This document shows positions 16,562 through 25,632 of a DNA stretch of 64,000 nt, in pieces. The stretch is taken from positions 2,294,001 to 2,358,000 of the forward strand of contig AP025179.1 of the NCBI GenBank assembly GCA_021654635.1. Reading direction: 5' to 3'. This stretch comes from Mycobacterium kiyosense (GTDB taxonomy: Bacteria; Actinomycetota; Actinomycetes; Mycobacteriales; Mycobacteriaceae). The notes below the pieces were generated by a model. It did not search any database and was not told where the DNA came from. It saw only the letters and a program-made list of their open reading frames with translations. A program made the position numbers and the translations under genes. Within the stretch, counting starts at the first letter, position 1. Each line of letters starts with the position of its first letter.

Positions 16562-17384
16562 TTCAGAGCCGGAGGACTTTGCGCGGCAAGCACTTCGGCT
16601 CGCTGCTTCATGGCCGAGGTGACCGAATCCTGGGTCACCAGATAGAACCGGCCCTTCGCTGCTTGCTCGAACAACGTCTGCGCGGCCGCCAGCGGATCCA
16701 TGGCCGCGGCCTTAATGTCCAGCATGGCCGCGCGCTGCGCCTCGGCCGAAGCGGTGTCACCGCCCCCATCGACCCCGCCCGCCGACTCGAAGATGTTGGA
16801 AACCACGGCGCCGGGCAGCACCGCCTGCACGTGAATGTGGTTGCCGTGCCCGGCTTTCTCGACGTCGAGGCGCAGGCACTCGGTCATCGCGAGCACCGCG
16901 TGCTTGCTCATGATGTAGGGCGCCTGCAACGGGATCGCCACCACGCCGCCGACCGAGGACAGATTCCACACACCCACGCCGGATCGTCGGTAGCCATCAT
17001 CTTCGGCAGAAACGCCCGGACCCCGTGGAAGACGCCGCTGATATTGACGTCGACCACGCGTTGCCAGTTGTCCAGCGGGGTGTCCCACAAGTACCCGAAC
17101 TGCTCGACTCCGGCGTTGTTGACCAGTAACCGCACCGGACCGATATCGCGGTAGGTACGGTCGGCCAAGTCCTGCACCGCATCCGGGTCACGCACGTCGC
17201 ACACCACATCGACGGCCCCGCCACCGAGTTCGTCGTGCAGCGCCGCGACGGCGTCGGCATCGATGTCGGCCAGGACGACGGTCATGCCCAACCGGTTCGC
17301 GTACCGCGCCAGTCCCGCACCGATCCCCGCGCCGGCGCCGGTGATCACGGCCACACCGCCGCAGAACGCGTCGCGGACGCTCAC
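16558..17384 (-). pseudogene. Short-chain dehydrogenase/reductase interrupted by a frameshift
   Basis: The first part, from GTG 17384, is a good SDR N-terminus: VITGAGAGIGAG, the acidic NAD-selecting LADID, and LLVNNAG. Near 16980 the protein-like sequence jumps to another frame, which continues with NLSSVGG, the active site YIMSK, and a normal C-terminal half down to the stop at 16558. The jump lies in a GT/G-rich run (GTGGGTGTGTGG on the minus strand), a place prone to slippage or to sequencing error. Both ends keep the 4-base overlaps with neighbouring genes, so the gene was recently intact or is intact in the organism. If real, the shift would also weaken translation of the esterase coupled to it. 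Confidence 0.82.
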
Positions 17385-17860
17385 GACCCGGCGGTGCTTG
17401 CTGCGTGCCGCTCGGCCAGCAGCACCGAGTTGGTGGTGTCCAGTACAACCTCCATGTCAGTGATCTGCAGTCCGTCACCGTCGCGGCGTACCCCGACTTC
17501 GCTGATACCGCTGGACACCGCGAACGGCACGAAGTCGGCGATCTGGTTGACCAGGATGTAGAACCGTGCCCGCGTCACCACACCGTCGCTGCTGATGCGG
17601 TGCAGGTTGGTGGCGTGGTGGCGCAGCGGGTAGGGGCTCTGCTCGCGGTGCTCCGCAAGCCATTCCAGCACCGCGGCACGGCCGTGCAATTCCGGTGACA
17701 TCAATTCTTCGAATGGGCTTGCGCCGCTGTCACTTCGGCTGATGTAGCGGACGTCCTGCGCGTAGCGCGCGGCCAGCTCGTCGTAGTGCGCTTCGTCGTA
17801 GTGGTACCAGAATTCGCCAATGAACTCCTGTAGTTCGGGCAGGCTGATGTCGGTGTTCAT
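17381..17860 (-). CDS. SnoaL/NTF2-like protein, ring-hydroxylating dioxygenase beta-like
   Basis: A 159-residue protein of the NTF2 cone fold. ELQEFIGEFWYHYDEAHYDEL, ARYAQDVRYISRSD and the strand RHHATNLHRI are typical of SnoaL-type isomerases/dehydratases and of small beta subunits of ring-hydroxylating dioxygenases. No alpha subunit lies beside it, so an isomerase or dehydratase role in the catabolic operon is more likely. Its stop overlaps the GTG of the next SDR as GTGA. Confidence 0.83.
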   Translation of the reverse strand: MNTDISLPELQEFIGEFWYHYDEAHYDELAARYAQDVRYISRSDSGASPFEELMSPELHGRAAVLEWLAEHREQSPYPLRHHATNLHRISSDGVVTRARFYILVNQIADFVPFAVSSGISEVGVRRDGDGLQITDMEVVLDTTNSVLLAERHAASTAGS

Positions 17861-17924
17861 GATGGGCAGTCAACCCCGGCCCGGTCGTGGCGGCACCGCA
17901 GTTGTCCGGTGAGTGGAACAGTGA

Positions 17925-18911
17925 TCAGGATCCGGTGATCAGCCCCCACAGTCCTCCGGCGCTCGCGTACATCGCCGAGTCGGTGACCTGGTCGTCCCAG
18001 TACCGCACCGAACCGAACTCCGACCGCCACGCCAGAGCGGCCCGGGTGAATTCGTGCAACCGGTGCTCACGGGTGGTGCCGATCGCCCCGTGCACCTGAT
18101 GCGCGTTGCGCACCACCACCGAAGCCGCATGCCCTGCGCACGAACGTGCCACGGCGACAAGGAATTCCAGATTTTCCGCCGCCCAGTCGCTGGTGACCCC
18201 GACGGCCAGCGCGGCCTCGGTGGCAGCCCGGGCGAGTGCGGCCTCGGCGGCGATATCGGAGACCAGGTTCTGCACGGCCTGGAATTTCGACAGCGGACGG
18301 CCGAACTGGATGCGCGAACTCACATGCTCGATGGACAGTTGCAGAATCTGATCGAGTGCGGCACACACCTGAATGGCGCGCACCAGCCCGGACTTCAGCC
18401 GCAGCTGGGTGACCAGCGGTAAACCCACCTGCACGCCCTGCAGCCCGGTCAAAGAGGCGGCCACTTCGTCGCGGGGTTCGCCGATCAGGTTGGCGCCCGG
18501 GGTGATCGTGAGCTCCTCGGCGGCGACATCGGCGACCTGGAATCCGCCGTCACCGCGCCATACGACCACCACACGGTCGGCCGTGTCCGCCCAAGGCACG
18601 TCACGAGCGCGCCCCTGCTTGTCGAGCATGCACACCGTGCGCACCGCGCCGTCGACCGCCAGCCCGCTGGACTCCAGCAGCCAGCATGCCAATAAGTCGT
18701 GTTCCGCCAACGGGATTCGTGCTCCATGACGGGCCGCGGCACTGAGCAGTTCGGCGGCTTCGAACCAGCCGGCTCCGCTGCCGCCGTGTTCTTCGGCGCC
18801 GGTCAACCGCACCAGCCCCAGCTCATCGAGCCGCTGCCACAGCTTCGGGTCGTGGGCGTACTCGGCGAAGACGGCGCCCATCATGTCCACCAGGTCCGGG
18901 TCGACACTCAT
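17925..18911 (-). CDS. Acyl-CoA dehydrogenase, short FadE-type subunit
   Basis: Acyl-CoA dehydrogenase-like protein of 328 residues, shorter than the roughly 380 of a canonical FadE. The C-terminal helical domain is clear (VSSRIQFGRPLSKFQAVQNL and HQVHGAIGTTREHRLHEFTRA), whereas the FAD/substrate region is divergent. Its start overlaps the stop of the longer dehydrogenase (ATGA). In actinobacterial steroid catabolism, such long/short FadE pairs form alpha2beta2 enzymes (for example the ChsE and IpdE pairs), and this is the likely arrangement here. It would oxidise an acyl-CoA derived from a ring compound or side chain; the substrate is unknown. Confidence 0.88.
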   Translation of the reverse strand: MSVDPDLVDMMGAVFAEYAHDPKLWQRLDELGLVRLTGAEEHGGSGAGWFEAAELLSAAARHGARIPLAEHDLLACWLLESSGLAVDGAVRTVCMLDKQGRARDVPWADTADRVVVVWRGDGGFQVADVAAEELTITPGANLIGEPRDEVAASLTGLQGVQVGLPLVTQLRLKSGLVRAIQVCAALDQILQLSIEHVSSRIQFGRPLSKFQAVQNLVSDIAAEAALARAATEAALAVGVTSDWAAENLEFLVAVARSCAGHAASVVVRNAHQVHGAIGTTREHRLHEFTRAALAWRSEFGSVRYWDDQVTDSAMYASAGGLWGLITGS

Positions 18912-20041
18912 CGCATCCCCAATCCGCGCGCGATGACCCCGCGCAGCACCTCGTTGGTGCCGCCGCGCAGGGTGAAGCCGGGCCGCTGATCCACCGCTGC
19001 CCGCGTCAACTCCGTGAAGATCGCGTCGGGGGAGTCCTGCAGGTCGGCGAATTCGGCGATGTCACCCTCGGTGGTGGTGCCCAGCACTTTGACGACCGCC
19101 GCAGGCACGTCGGCCGGCTCGTGGCGCTCCAGCGCCCCGGCCACCGCGGTGGACATCTGGTGCAGGCCCGCGACCCGCGCCACCAGTCTTCCCAGACCGG
19201 CGTCGCGGGGGATGGTGTTGGCGGCCATCCGGTCGGCGCAGGCCGCCAGCAATCCGAACGTGGACAGGAATCGTTCGGGCCCGCTGCGTTCGAAGCTCAG
19301 CTCGGAGGTGACCTGCTTCCAGCCGTCGCCGATCTCGCCGAACACCATGTTGTCGGGCACGAACGCGTTGTCGAAGATGACCTCGTTGAAGTGGTGCGCG
19401 CCGTTCATCGAGATGATCGGACGCACCTCGATCCCGGGGCCGTGCAGGTCGACGAGGAACTGGCTGAGCCCGGCATGGCGGTTCGACGGGTCTACCGGCG
19501 CGGTGCGGGCCAGCGCGATGAAGGCGTGCGCCAGGTGTGCCCCCGAGGTCCACACCTTGGTGCCCGACAGCGTCCAGCCGCCCTCCACCTGCTCGGCCTT
19601 GGTGCGGACGCTGGCCAGGTCGGAGCCGGAGTCCGGTTCGCTCATCCCGATGCCGAAGAAGCACTCGCCGCGCACGATCCGCGGCAAGAAGTGCCGCTTC
19701 TGCGCTTCGGTGCCGTATTTGAGCAGCGACGGCACGATCTGGCGGTCGGCGATCCAGTGCGCGGCCACCGGGGCGCCGGCGGCCAGTAGCTCCTCGGTGA
19801 CCACGAATCGCTCCAGAAACGAGCGACCGTGCCCGCCGTACTCGGCCGGCACGGTCATACCGAGCCAACCGCGCTCGGCCAACGCCGCGGTGAAGTTCTC
19901 GTCCCAGCGGGTCAGCCACGCGTCGACGGACGGGGTGAACGCGCCCGCCGCGATCTGCTCGGCGACGAACATGCGCACCTCGGCGCGTAATTCCCGGGTC
20001 GCTGCGTCGTCGATTCCGGCGGGCGGCACCAGCCTGATCAC
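18908..20041 (-). CDS. Acyl-CoA dehydrogenase, long FadE-type subunit
   Basis: Acyl-CoA dehydrogenase of 377 residues. FAD- and substrate-binding motifs are canonical: FFGIGMSEPDSGSDLASVRT, TLSGTKVWTSGAH, and near the C-terminus the FTLRGGTNEVLRGVIA segment. I take GTG 20041 as start because it overlaps the stop of the preceding enoyl-CoA hydratase (GTGA) and begins at the first protein-like residues; the open frame continuing upstream lies antisense-like over that gene. It most likely forms a heteromer with the short subunit encoded next, giving alpha,beta-desaturation of a CoA thioester in the operon's pathway. Confidence 0.92.
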   Translation of the reverse strand: MIRLVPPAGIDDAATRELRAEVRMFVAEQIAAGAFTPSVDAWLTRWDENFTAALAERGWLGMTVPAEYGGHGRSFLERFVVTEELLAAGAPVAAHWIADRQIVPSLLKYGTEAQKRHFLPRIVRGECFFGIGMSEPDSGSDLASVRTKAEQVEGGWTLSGTKVWTSGAHLAHAFIALARTAPVDPSNRHAGLSQFLVDLHGPGIEVRPIISMNGAHHFNEVIFDNAFVPDNMVFGEIGDGWKQVTSELSFERSGPERFLSTFGLLAACADRMAANTIPRDAGLGRLVARVAGLHQMSTAVAGALERHEPADVPAAVVKVLGTTTEGDIAEFADLQDSPDAIFTELTRAAVDQRPGFTLRGGTNEVLRGVIARGLGMR

Positions 20042-20817
20042 TGCCGTGTCCGCCACTTGGCGATGCGTTGCTCGTGCTCGGGATCGCGGTGGGCCAGTGG
20101 TTGCATGGCGGCGGCCATGGCCAGTGTCGTCTCCAGGGAACCGGTGCGCGACTCCTGCAACAACCGCTTGGCCATCCGCAGCGCGTGCGGGGGGTTCTTG
20201 GCGATCCGCTCGGCGAGTTCCCGCGCCGCCGGCAGCAGGTCGTCGTGCGGCACCACCCGGCTGACCAGACCCCACTCCAGGGCCGTCGCCGCGTCGACGC
20301 GGTCACCGGAGAAGGTCATCTCCGCGGCCCGCTCGTAGCCGGCGGCGCGCTGCAGAAACCAGGTGCCGCCGTCCCCGGGAATGAGGCCGAGCTGAACGAA
20401 GCTCTCCGCGAAAGACGCACGCTCGGAAGCGATTCGGATGTCGCACATCATCGCGACGTCGCAGCCGGCGCCGATCGCGGCGCCGTTGACGGCGGCGATC
20501 AGCGGTACTTCGAGGCGCCCCAGCGCCCGCGGAATGCGCTGAATTCCGTCCACGTAGGCGTAGCGCTGGTCGAGCGCGTCGAGGCCGAAGATGCTCGTCT
20601 TGTCGGCCATCTCCTTGACGTTGCCGCCGGCCGAGAAGATCTTGCCCTCACCGGTCAGGATCACCGCCCGGATCTCGGTGTCGAGGTTGGCGGAGTCCAC
20701 CGCGGCTTCGAACGCGGCGATCACATCCTTGCCGGTGATCGCGTTGCCGACTGAGGGCAGGTTGATCGTCCAGGTCCGGATCGGTCCGGAGTCGGTGATT
20801 TCCAGGGGGTTGCTCAT
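20038..20817 (-). CDS. Enoyl-CoA hydratase/isomerase (crotonase) family protein
   Basis: Crotonase of 259 residues and first gene of the seven-gene minus-strand operon. The oxyanion-hole regions are present (GKIFSAGGNVKEM and AAVNGAAIGAGCD). Where rat mitochondrial hydratase has two catalytic glutamates (GCE and QPE), this protein has Asp in GCD and a phenylalanine at the second position (FAESF), with a compensating Asp in IPGDGG. It is therefore probably not a simple hydratase; isomerase, hydrolase or C-C cleaving chemistry is possible. Predicted hexameric or trimeric cytosolic enzyme. Confidence 0.9.
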   Translation of the reverse strand: MSNPLEITDSGPIRTWTINLPSVGNAITGKDVIAAFEAAVDSANLDTEIRAVILTGEGKIFSAGGNVKEMADKTSIFGLDALDQRYAYVDGIQRIPRALGRLEVPLIAAVNGAAIGAGCDVAMMCDIRIASERASFAESFVQLGLIPGDGGTWFLQRAAGYERAAEMTFSGDRVDAATALEWGLVSRVVPHDDLLPAARELAERIAKNPPHALRMAKRLLQESRTGSLETTLAMAAAMQPLAHRDPEHEQRIAKWRTRQ

Positions 20818-20856
20818 GCTGGCAACTGTAGGGACTGGCTTTTTGGCGGTTGCCGC

Positions 20857-20874
20857 GACACCGAGTTAGGTGTC
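20857..20874. promoter_or_regulatory. Dyad between divergent catabolic operons
   Basis: GACACC, six bases, GGTGTC: a perfect inverted repeat with 6-bp arms lying in the 113-bp gap between the crotonase start (minus) and the Baeyer-Villiger monooxygenase start (plus). Its place suits an operator controlling both operons. The regulator is not identifiable. Confidence 0.4.
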
Positions 20875-20930
20875 CCGCTGAGAGGAAACGACCGCCGCAA
20901 CTGCACCTGGTGCCTCCGATACTGAGCCAC

Positions 20931-22820
20931 ATGACCGTGTGCCTCGACGAACTCCGGGCCAACCTGCGCGCCGCCGATCCGGGCGTCCTGGTCGCGGTGC
21001 TGGCCCAACTCACCGGCGACCCGTCGGTGGTTGACACCTTCGGGCCGCGGATCTCCCACGTGCCCGATCCGCCCGAGCGCGCCGGGGTCACCGATCCGGC
21101 CACTGCCGAAGCTTTGGTCGACGCGGTGGTGGCCGCCCTCGGCGCCGAGCGGTCGGCGGGTGCGCTCGCCGCCGACGATCCGGCGATGTTTCGGCGGCTG
21201 CTGCCGGTGGCGCTGGGCGGCCAGGTAGACGACGAGTTCGTGCCATTGCTGCTCGAGCAGGGCGGCTTTCAGCTGTCCCAGCCGACCCTGCCACGCACCG
21301 TGCCGATTCCGCGGACCACCAACGTGGCGATCATCGGCGCCGGCCTGGCCGGCATCATCGCCGCGCTGGCCGCCGCCGATGCCGGGGTCGACTACCGGAT
21401 CTTCGATCGCAACGACGAGGTCGGCGGGACCTGGCTGACCACCACCTATCCCGGAATCGGCGTGGACACCCCGTCGGCCTACTACTCGCTGTCACGCGAG
21501 GTGAACCCGGATTGGACCAGCTACTACCCGCAGGGCGCCGAATACCAGGCCTACCTGGTGGCGCTGGCCGATAAGCATGGCCTGCGCGACCGCACCCGGT
21601 TCCGCACCGAAGTCGAAGCCCTGTGGTGGGACGAGGAACGCGCGCAGTGGCAGATCCACGCGGTCGACCGCGACGGCAACCGCGACGTCAGCTACGCGCG
21701 CGTCGTGATCACCGCGGCCGGCTACCTCAACCGCCCGCGCTGGCCGGACCTGCCCGGACGAGAAACGTTCGCCGGCAACAGTATTCACTCGGCGCAGTGG
21801 GATCCTGCGCTGGATCTGGGCGGACGCCGGGTCGCGGTGATCGGCGCCGGGTGCACGGCGGTGCAGATCGTCGACGCCTGCGTCGACGAGGTCGCGCACC
21901 TGACCGTATTCCAACGGCAGCCGCACTGGGTCGCACCACGCAAGCGGCTGACCGACGACGTTCCCGAACATCGCCGCTACCTCGGCCGGCACCTGCCGTA
22001 CTACGCGAACTGGAACCGGCTGAAGTCGTACTGGGGTACCGCGGACAACAACTATCCGGTCATCCTGCGGGACCCGCAATGGGCCGAAAACCACCTGTCC
22101 ATCTCGGCGGCCAATGACGTGCTGCTGCAGATGTGCCTGGACTACATCGACCGGACTTTCGGTGCGGGAAGCGAATTGGCGAAGAAGGTCACCCCCGACT
22201 TCGCGCCCTACGGCAAGCGGATCATTCGCGACCCCGGTGGTTACTACGCGGCGCTGACCCGCGATCACGTCGATGTCGAGGCCAGCGAACCGGCCGCGGT
22301 CAACGCGAAAGGCATTGTCACCCAAGACGGTCGGCAGATCGACCTGGACGTCATCATTTACGCCACCGGGTATCATCTGGACTTCCTGTCCACTATCGAC
22401 ATTCGTGGCCGCGACGGCCGCAAGCTCGCCGACGAGTGGGGTGACAGCCCGGCCGCCTACCGCGGCGGCACCGTGCCCGGATTCCCGAACCTGTTCGTCA
22501 ACTCAGCACCCAACTACAGCCCCGGCCACGGCGCGGGCGCCAACTTCTCGATGGAGGTGATGGCGCACTACGTCATCGAATGCCTGCAATTGATGGCGCT
22601 GCGCGGCGCATCGGTGATGGAAGTCACCCGGCAGGCCTACGACGACTACGTCGCAGGCATCGATCAGACGATGGCCGGCACCGTGTGGTGCCACACCCCC
22701 AGCGCGCACACCTACTACCGTTCCGGATCGGGACGGGTGGTGGTCGCCACCCCGTACCGCCTGGTCGACCTGTGGCACCAGCACCGCGCGCCCATCGAAG
22801 AACACTTCGACCTGCGATGA
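20931..22820 (+). CDS. Baeyer-Villiger monooxygenase, HAPMO-like (with N-terminal extension)
   Basis: Flavin monooxygenase of 629 residues. The FAD-binding VAIIGAGLAGI starts only at about residue 130, after a helical N-terminal domain; this length and layout match 4-hydroxyacetophenone monooxygenase (about 640 residues) rather than the shorter cyclohexanone monooxygenases. The Baeyer-Villiger fingerprint FxGxxxHxxxW is present (FAGNSIHSAQW), followed by the NADPH-binding VAVIGAGCTAVQI. The enzyme uses NADPH and O2 to insert oxygen next to a carbonyl, giving an ester or lactone. The start at 20931 is the first ATG giving protein-like sequence. The SDR behind it overlaps by 4 bases. Confidence 0.92.
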   Translation: MTVCLDELRANLRAADPGVLVAVLAQLTGDPSVVDTFGPRISHVPDPPERAGVTDPATAEALVDAVVAALGAERSAGALAADDPAMFRRLLPVALGGQVDDEFVPLLLEQGGFQLSQPTLPRTVPIPRTTNVAIIGAGLAGIIAALAAADAGVDYRIFDRNDEVGGTWLTTTYPGIGVDTPSAYYSLSREVNPDWTSYYPQGAEYQAYLVALADKHGLRDRTRFRTEVEALWWDEERAQWQIHAVDRDGNRDVSYARVVITAAGYLNRPRWPDLPGRETFAGNSIHSAQWDPALDLGGRRVAVIGAGCTAVQIVDACVDEVAHLTVFQRQPHWVAPRKRLTDDVPEHRRYLGRHLPYYANWNRLKSYWGTADNNYPVILRDPQWAENHLSISAANDVLLQMCLDYIDRTFGAGSELAKKVTPDFAPYGKRIIRDPGGYYAALTRDHVDVEASEPAAVNAKGIVTQDGRQIDLDVIIYATGYHLDFLSTIDIRGRDGRKLADEWGDSPAAYRGGTVPGFPNLFVNSAPNYSPGHGAGANFSMEVMAHYVIECLQLMALRGASVMEVTRQAYDDYVAGIDQTMAGTVWCHTPSAHTYYRSGSGRVVVATPYRLVDLWHQHRAPIEEHFDLR

Positions 22821-23689
22821 CCCGATTGCTGCACGGCAGAACGGCTTTGGTGACCGGCAGCAGCCGCGGCATCGGCCGGGCGATCGCACAGCGGCTGGCC
22901 GCCGAAGGCGCCACCGTGGTGGTGACAGCGCGGTCCTGGTCGCCGTCGTCATCGACGCGGTCCGGTGCGGGCACGGTACTGCCCGGCACCATCGGCGAGA
23001 CGATCGCGATGATCGAGGCTGCCGGTGGTCGCGCGATCGGCGTCGCGGCCGACCTCGACGACCCCGCGCAGCGCGACTCGCTGTTCGACCAGGTGATCGA
23101 CCGCGCCGGCCGCATCGACATCCTGGTCAACAACGCCGGTTTCGCCGACTACGCACCGGTCGAGGACATGACACTGCAGACCTTCGACCGGACCGTCGAG
23201 CACTACCTGCGGATCCCGTTCGTCCTCACCAAAGCCGTAGTCCCGACCATGCGCGACCACGGTGGCGGCTGGATCGTCAACATCGGATCGGTCACCGGAC
23301 TCCCACCGAGCCGTCCCTACCGGGACTACAACAAGACCGCCGGCGATGTGATCTATGCATCCTGCAAAGCCGCGCTGCACCGGTTCACCCAGGGTGTGGC
23401 CGCCGAACTACTCGACGACAACATCGCGGTCAACTGCGTCGGTCCATCGACGGCCGTCCGTACTCCCGGTGCGGCGCAACTGATTCCGGACACTTTCCCC
23501 ACCGAGCCGGTGGAGTATCTGGCCGAGACGGTGCTGGCGATGTGTCAGCTGCCCGCCGCGCAACGCACCGGGCAGCTGGCCTTCAGCCTGCACTATCCGT
23601 GGTCGCAGCGCATCGACGTTCATTCGCTGGACGGCACCACGATCTTGGCGCCGTTGCGTCCCCCGCCGGATGCGCGAATAGACGCCTAG
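22817..23689 (+). CDS. Short-chain dehydrogenase/reductase
   Basis: SDR of 290 residues, coupled to the monooxygenase through an ATGA overlap. The Rossmann motif is TGSSRGIGRA; the loop after strand 2 carries an insertion rich in Ser and ending GTVLPGTIGETIAMIE, a hallmark of one multi-member actinobacterial SDR group. LVNNAGF and the active site YASCK with Ser in NIGSVTG follow. It probably interconverts an alcohol and the ketone used by the neighbouring monooxygenase (inference). Confidence 0.9.
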   Translation: MTRLLHGRTALVTGSSRGIGRAIAQRLAAEGATVVVTARSWSPSSSTRSGAGTVLPGTIGETIAMIEAAGGRAIGVAADLDDPAQRDSLFDQVIDRAGRIDILVNNAGFADYAPVEDMTLQTFDRTVEHYLRIPFVLTKAVVPTMRDHGGGWIVNIGSVTGLPPSRPYRDYNKTAGDVIYASCKAALHRFTQGVAAELLDDNIAVNCVGPSTAVRTPGAAQLIPDTFPTEPVEYLAETVLAMCQLPAAQRTGQLAFSLHYPWSQRIDVHSLDGTTILAPLRPPPDARIDA

Positions 23690-23698
23690 CACCCCGGT

Positions 23699-24310
23699 TC
23701 AGCGGGCGGGCAGCGCACAGAAGCTGTGACAAACCCGGTCCCGGACGATGACGTCGGGACATTCCGGGTCGAACCAACGGTCCACCACCGCCCAGTGGAT
23801 CGGGTGCATCAGGTAGGGGCCGGCCAGACCGTCGACGTCGGTGAACTCCTGCTCGAAGACGTGCGTCCAGGGTGTAGCACCTACCGTTGCGGCGGCCCGG
23901 CTCAGCTGCCAGGCGGTGATGGTGTGCACATGGCGCGGTATCGAGCGTAACTCGTCTTCGAACCGCGCCAGCGTGGCGGCGCCGGTTGCCGGCATGACCC
24001 GGAGCAACAGGGTGCGGTACACGCTGCCGCGGGTGCTGCCGGTGTGGGTCAGGTCGCCGGTGTAGTCGACCCCGTTGACCCGGGTGATCGCCGAATCGGT
24101 CAGTGCCGCGTCGAAATCTTCTTGCAGCGAACGCCATTGGCTTTCGGAGGGGAACCGCAAGTGCACCAGTACGTCGCCACCGTTGCGGGACCCGGGCATG
24201 GTCGGTGCCACGATACGACGGGGCGCGTGGGCGGTGCGGGCACGGACCTCGGCAAGGATCCGGTCCCTGTCGCCGGCGTTTACGTCGAGCAGACGGGTGA
24301 CGCTATACAT
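23699..24310 (-). CDS. Dabb-like alpha/beta-barrel protein
   Basis: A 203-residue cytosolic protein. The C-terminal half resembles the stress-responsive alpha/beta-barrel (Dabb) fold: RHVHTITAWQLSRA, a WTHVFEQEF strand, and YLMHPIHWAVVDRWFDP. The N-terminal half (VLVHLRFPSESQWRSLQEDF) may be a second copy. Related ferredoxin-like barrels include plant and bacterial cyclases and oxygenases, but the function here is unknown. Its first eight bases overlap the end of the next upstream gene, so the two are co-transcribed. Confidence 0.72.
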   Translation of the reverse strand: MYSVTRLLDVNAGDRDRILAEVRARTAHAPRRIVAPTMPGSRNGGDVLVHLRFPSESQWRSLQEDFDAALTDSAITRVNGVDYTGDLTHTGSTRGSVYRTLLLRVMPATGAATLARFEDELRSIPRHVHTITAWQLSRAAATVGATPWTHVFEQEFTDVDGLAGPYLMHPIHWAVVDRWFDPECPDVIVRDRVCHSFCALPAR

Positions 24311-24650
24311 CGCACAGGCCGTCCACGGCGTCGGCCGCTGCGGCGAACGACCGGGTTCGCTCCATCACCAATTCGGCGTTGCGAGACCACCATTCACCCA
24401 GCGCCGGATCCGGTCTGCCTTGCCAGGTCATCTCCCACCACGCCGGCACGCTGGGCAGCGTCCAGGTGATGGTGACGGTGTTGACGTCGTCGTCGAACCA
24501 GATCGGTGGGCTGACCAGCACCTCACGCAACGTCATGCCGCGCTGCCGCGCACCTGGTGCGTACTCGGCCAGATAGGTGTCGACGAACCGGCGCGCGCAC
24601 CCCGGTCGGGTCACCACCCGGTCGATTACGTACACCTTGCCCTCAGTCAT
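24303..24650 (-). CDS. Small NIPSNAP/Dabb-like barrel protein
   Basis: A 115-residue protein starting at ATG 24650 (MTEGKVYVIDRVVTRPG). Strand-helix-strand patterning with FVDTYLAEYAPGA and VNTVTITWTLP fits a ferredoxin-like dimeric barrel such as NIPSNAP. It lies between the esterase and the Dabb-like gene of the IclR operon, overlapping the latter. No catalytic residues can be assigned. Two small barrels beside each other may form a heterodimer (inference). Confidence 0.68.
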   Translation of the reverse strand: MTEGKVYVIDRVVTRPGCARRFVDTYLAEYAPGARQRGMTLREVLVSPPIWFDDDVNTVTITWTLPSVPAWWEMTWQGRPDPALGEWWSRNAELVMERTRSFAAAADAVDGLCDV

Positions 24651-24714
24651 CGGCAACCCGCGGTCGCGAATTGGCGCGCCGGCGCGAATCTCCGGCGGGA
24701 CGACAGCGGCGCCG

Positions 24715-25632
24715 TCACGTTCGCGACACCAGCGCGGACAGGGCAGCACATGCCTGGCCGTACGCTTGCAGGGCGATGTCCAGCATCGGCATGCTCATGA
24801 AACCGTGGATGCCGCCGTCGAATTGGAGTAGCACCACCGACACTCCCGCTGACTCGAGCGCCGCGGCGTAGGCCAGACCCTCGTCGCGCAGCGGATCGTG
24901 GCCGGCGATCACCATGACGGCCGGAGGCAATCCGGTCAGGTCGGCGTGTAGCGGCGCGGCGTAGGGATGGGTGCGGTCGCCCGGCACCGGCACGTACTGG
25001 TCCCAATACCACTGCATGGCGGTCTTCGGGTTGTAGTAGCCGCGGCCGTACCTCCGGTAGGACTCGGTGTGGAAATCGGCTGCGATCACCGGGTAGATCA
25101 GCAACTGCGCGACCAGGTCCGGGCCGCCGCGGTCCCGGGCCATCAGTGCGGTGACGGCGGCCAGGTTCCCACCCGCACTGTCACCGCCGACGGCGACCCG
25201 GCCCGCGTCGCCGCCGAACACGCCGTTGACCGCTGCCCGGGCGACGGCATAGACATCCTCGGCCGCCGCGGGCCACCGGTGTTCGGGGGCCAGCCGATAC
25301 TCCACCGAAACCACAATCACACCAACGTGATTGACGATATTCCGGCATAAGGCATCGTGGCTGTCCAAGTCGCAGAACACGAACCCGCCGCCGTGGGCGT
25401 ACACCAGCACCGGTAAATCGTCGCCGGGGGGCCGGTAGATGCGGACCGGGATGTCGCCGCCGGGGCCGGGCACCACGTCGTCGCGGACCTCCCCAACGGG
25501 TTCGGGTTCGGCCGCCGGGACGAACCGCGACCGGATCACCGCCCTGGCCTGTGCGCCGGTCATGGTGTGCACCGGCGGGAAGCCGGCGTCCAATGTGTCG
25601 AGCAGCGCGGCGATCTGCGGGTCGAGGTTCAC
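24715..25632 (-). CDS. Alpha/beta hydrolase of the hormone-sensitive-lipase family
   Basis: Esterase of 305 residues with HGGGF (oxyanion hole), VGGDSAGGN (nucleophile Ser), the acid in IAGHDPLRDE and the catalytic His in GGIHGFMSM. I start it at GTG 25632, which overlaps the IclR stop as GTGA, although the frame is open further upstream in antisense to the regulator. It is the second gene of the IclR-headed operon and likely acts on an ester intermediate controlled by that regulator. Confidence 0.9.
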   Translation of the reverse strand: MNLDPQIAALLDTLDAGFPPVHTMTGAQARAVIRSRFVPAAEPEPVGEVRDDVVPGPGGDIPVRIYRPPGDDLPVLVYAHGGGFVFCDLDSHDALCRNIVNHVGVIVVSVEYRLAPEHRWPAAAEDVYAVARAAVNGVFGGDAGRVAVGGDSAGGNLAAVTALMARDRGGPDLVAQLLIYPVIAADFHTESYRRYGRGYYNPKTAMQWYWDQYVPVPGDRTHPYAAPLHADLTGLPPAVMVIAGHDPLRDEGLAYAAALESAGVSVVLLQFDGGIHGFMSMPMLDIALQAYGQACAALSALVSRT

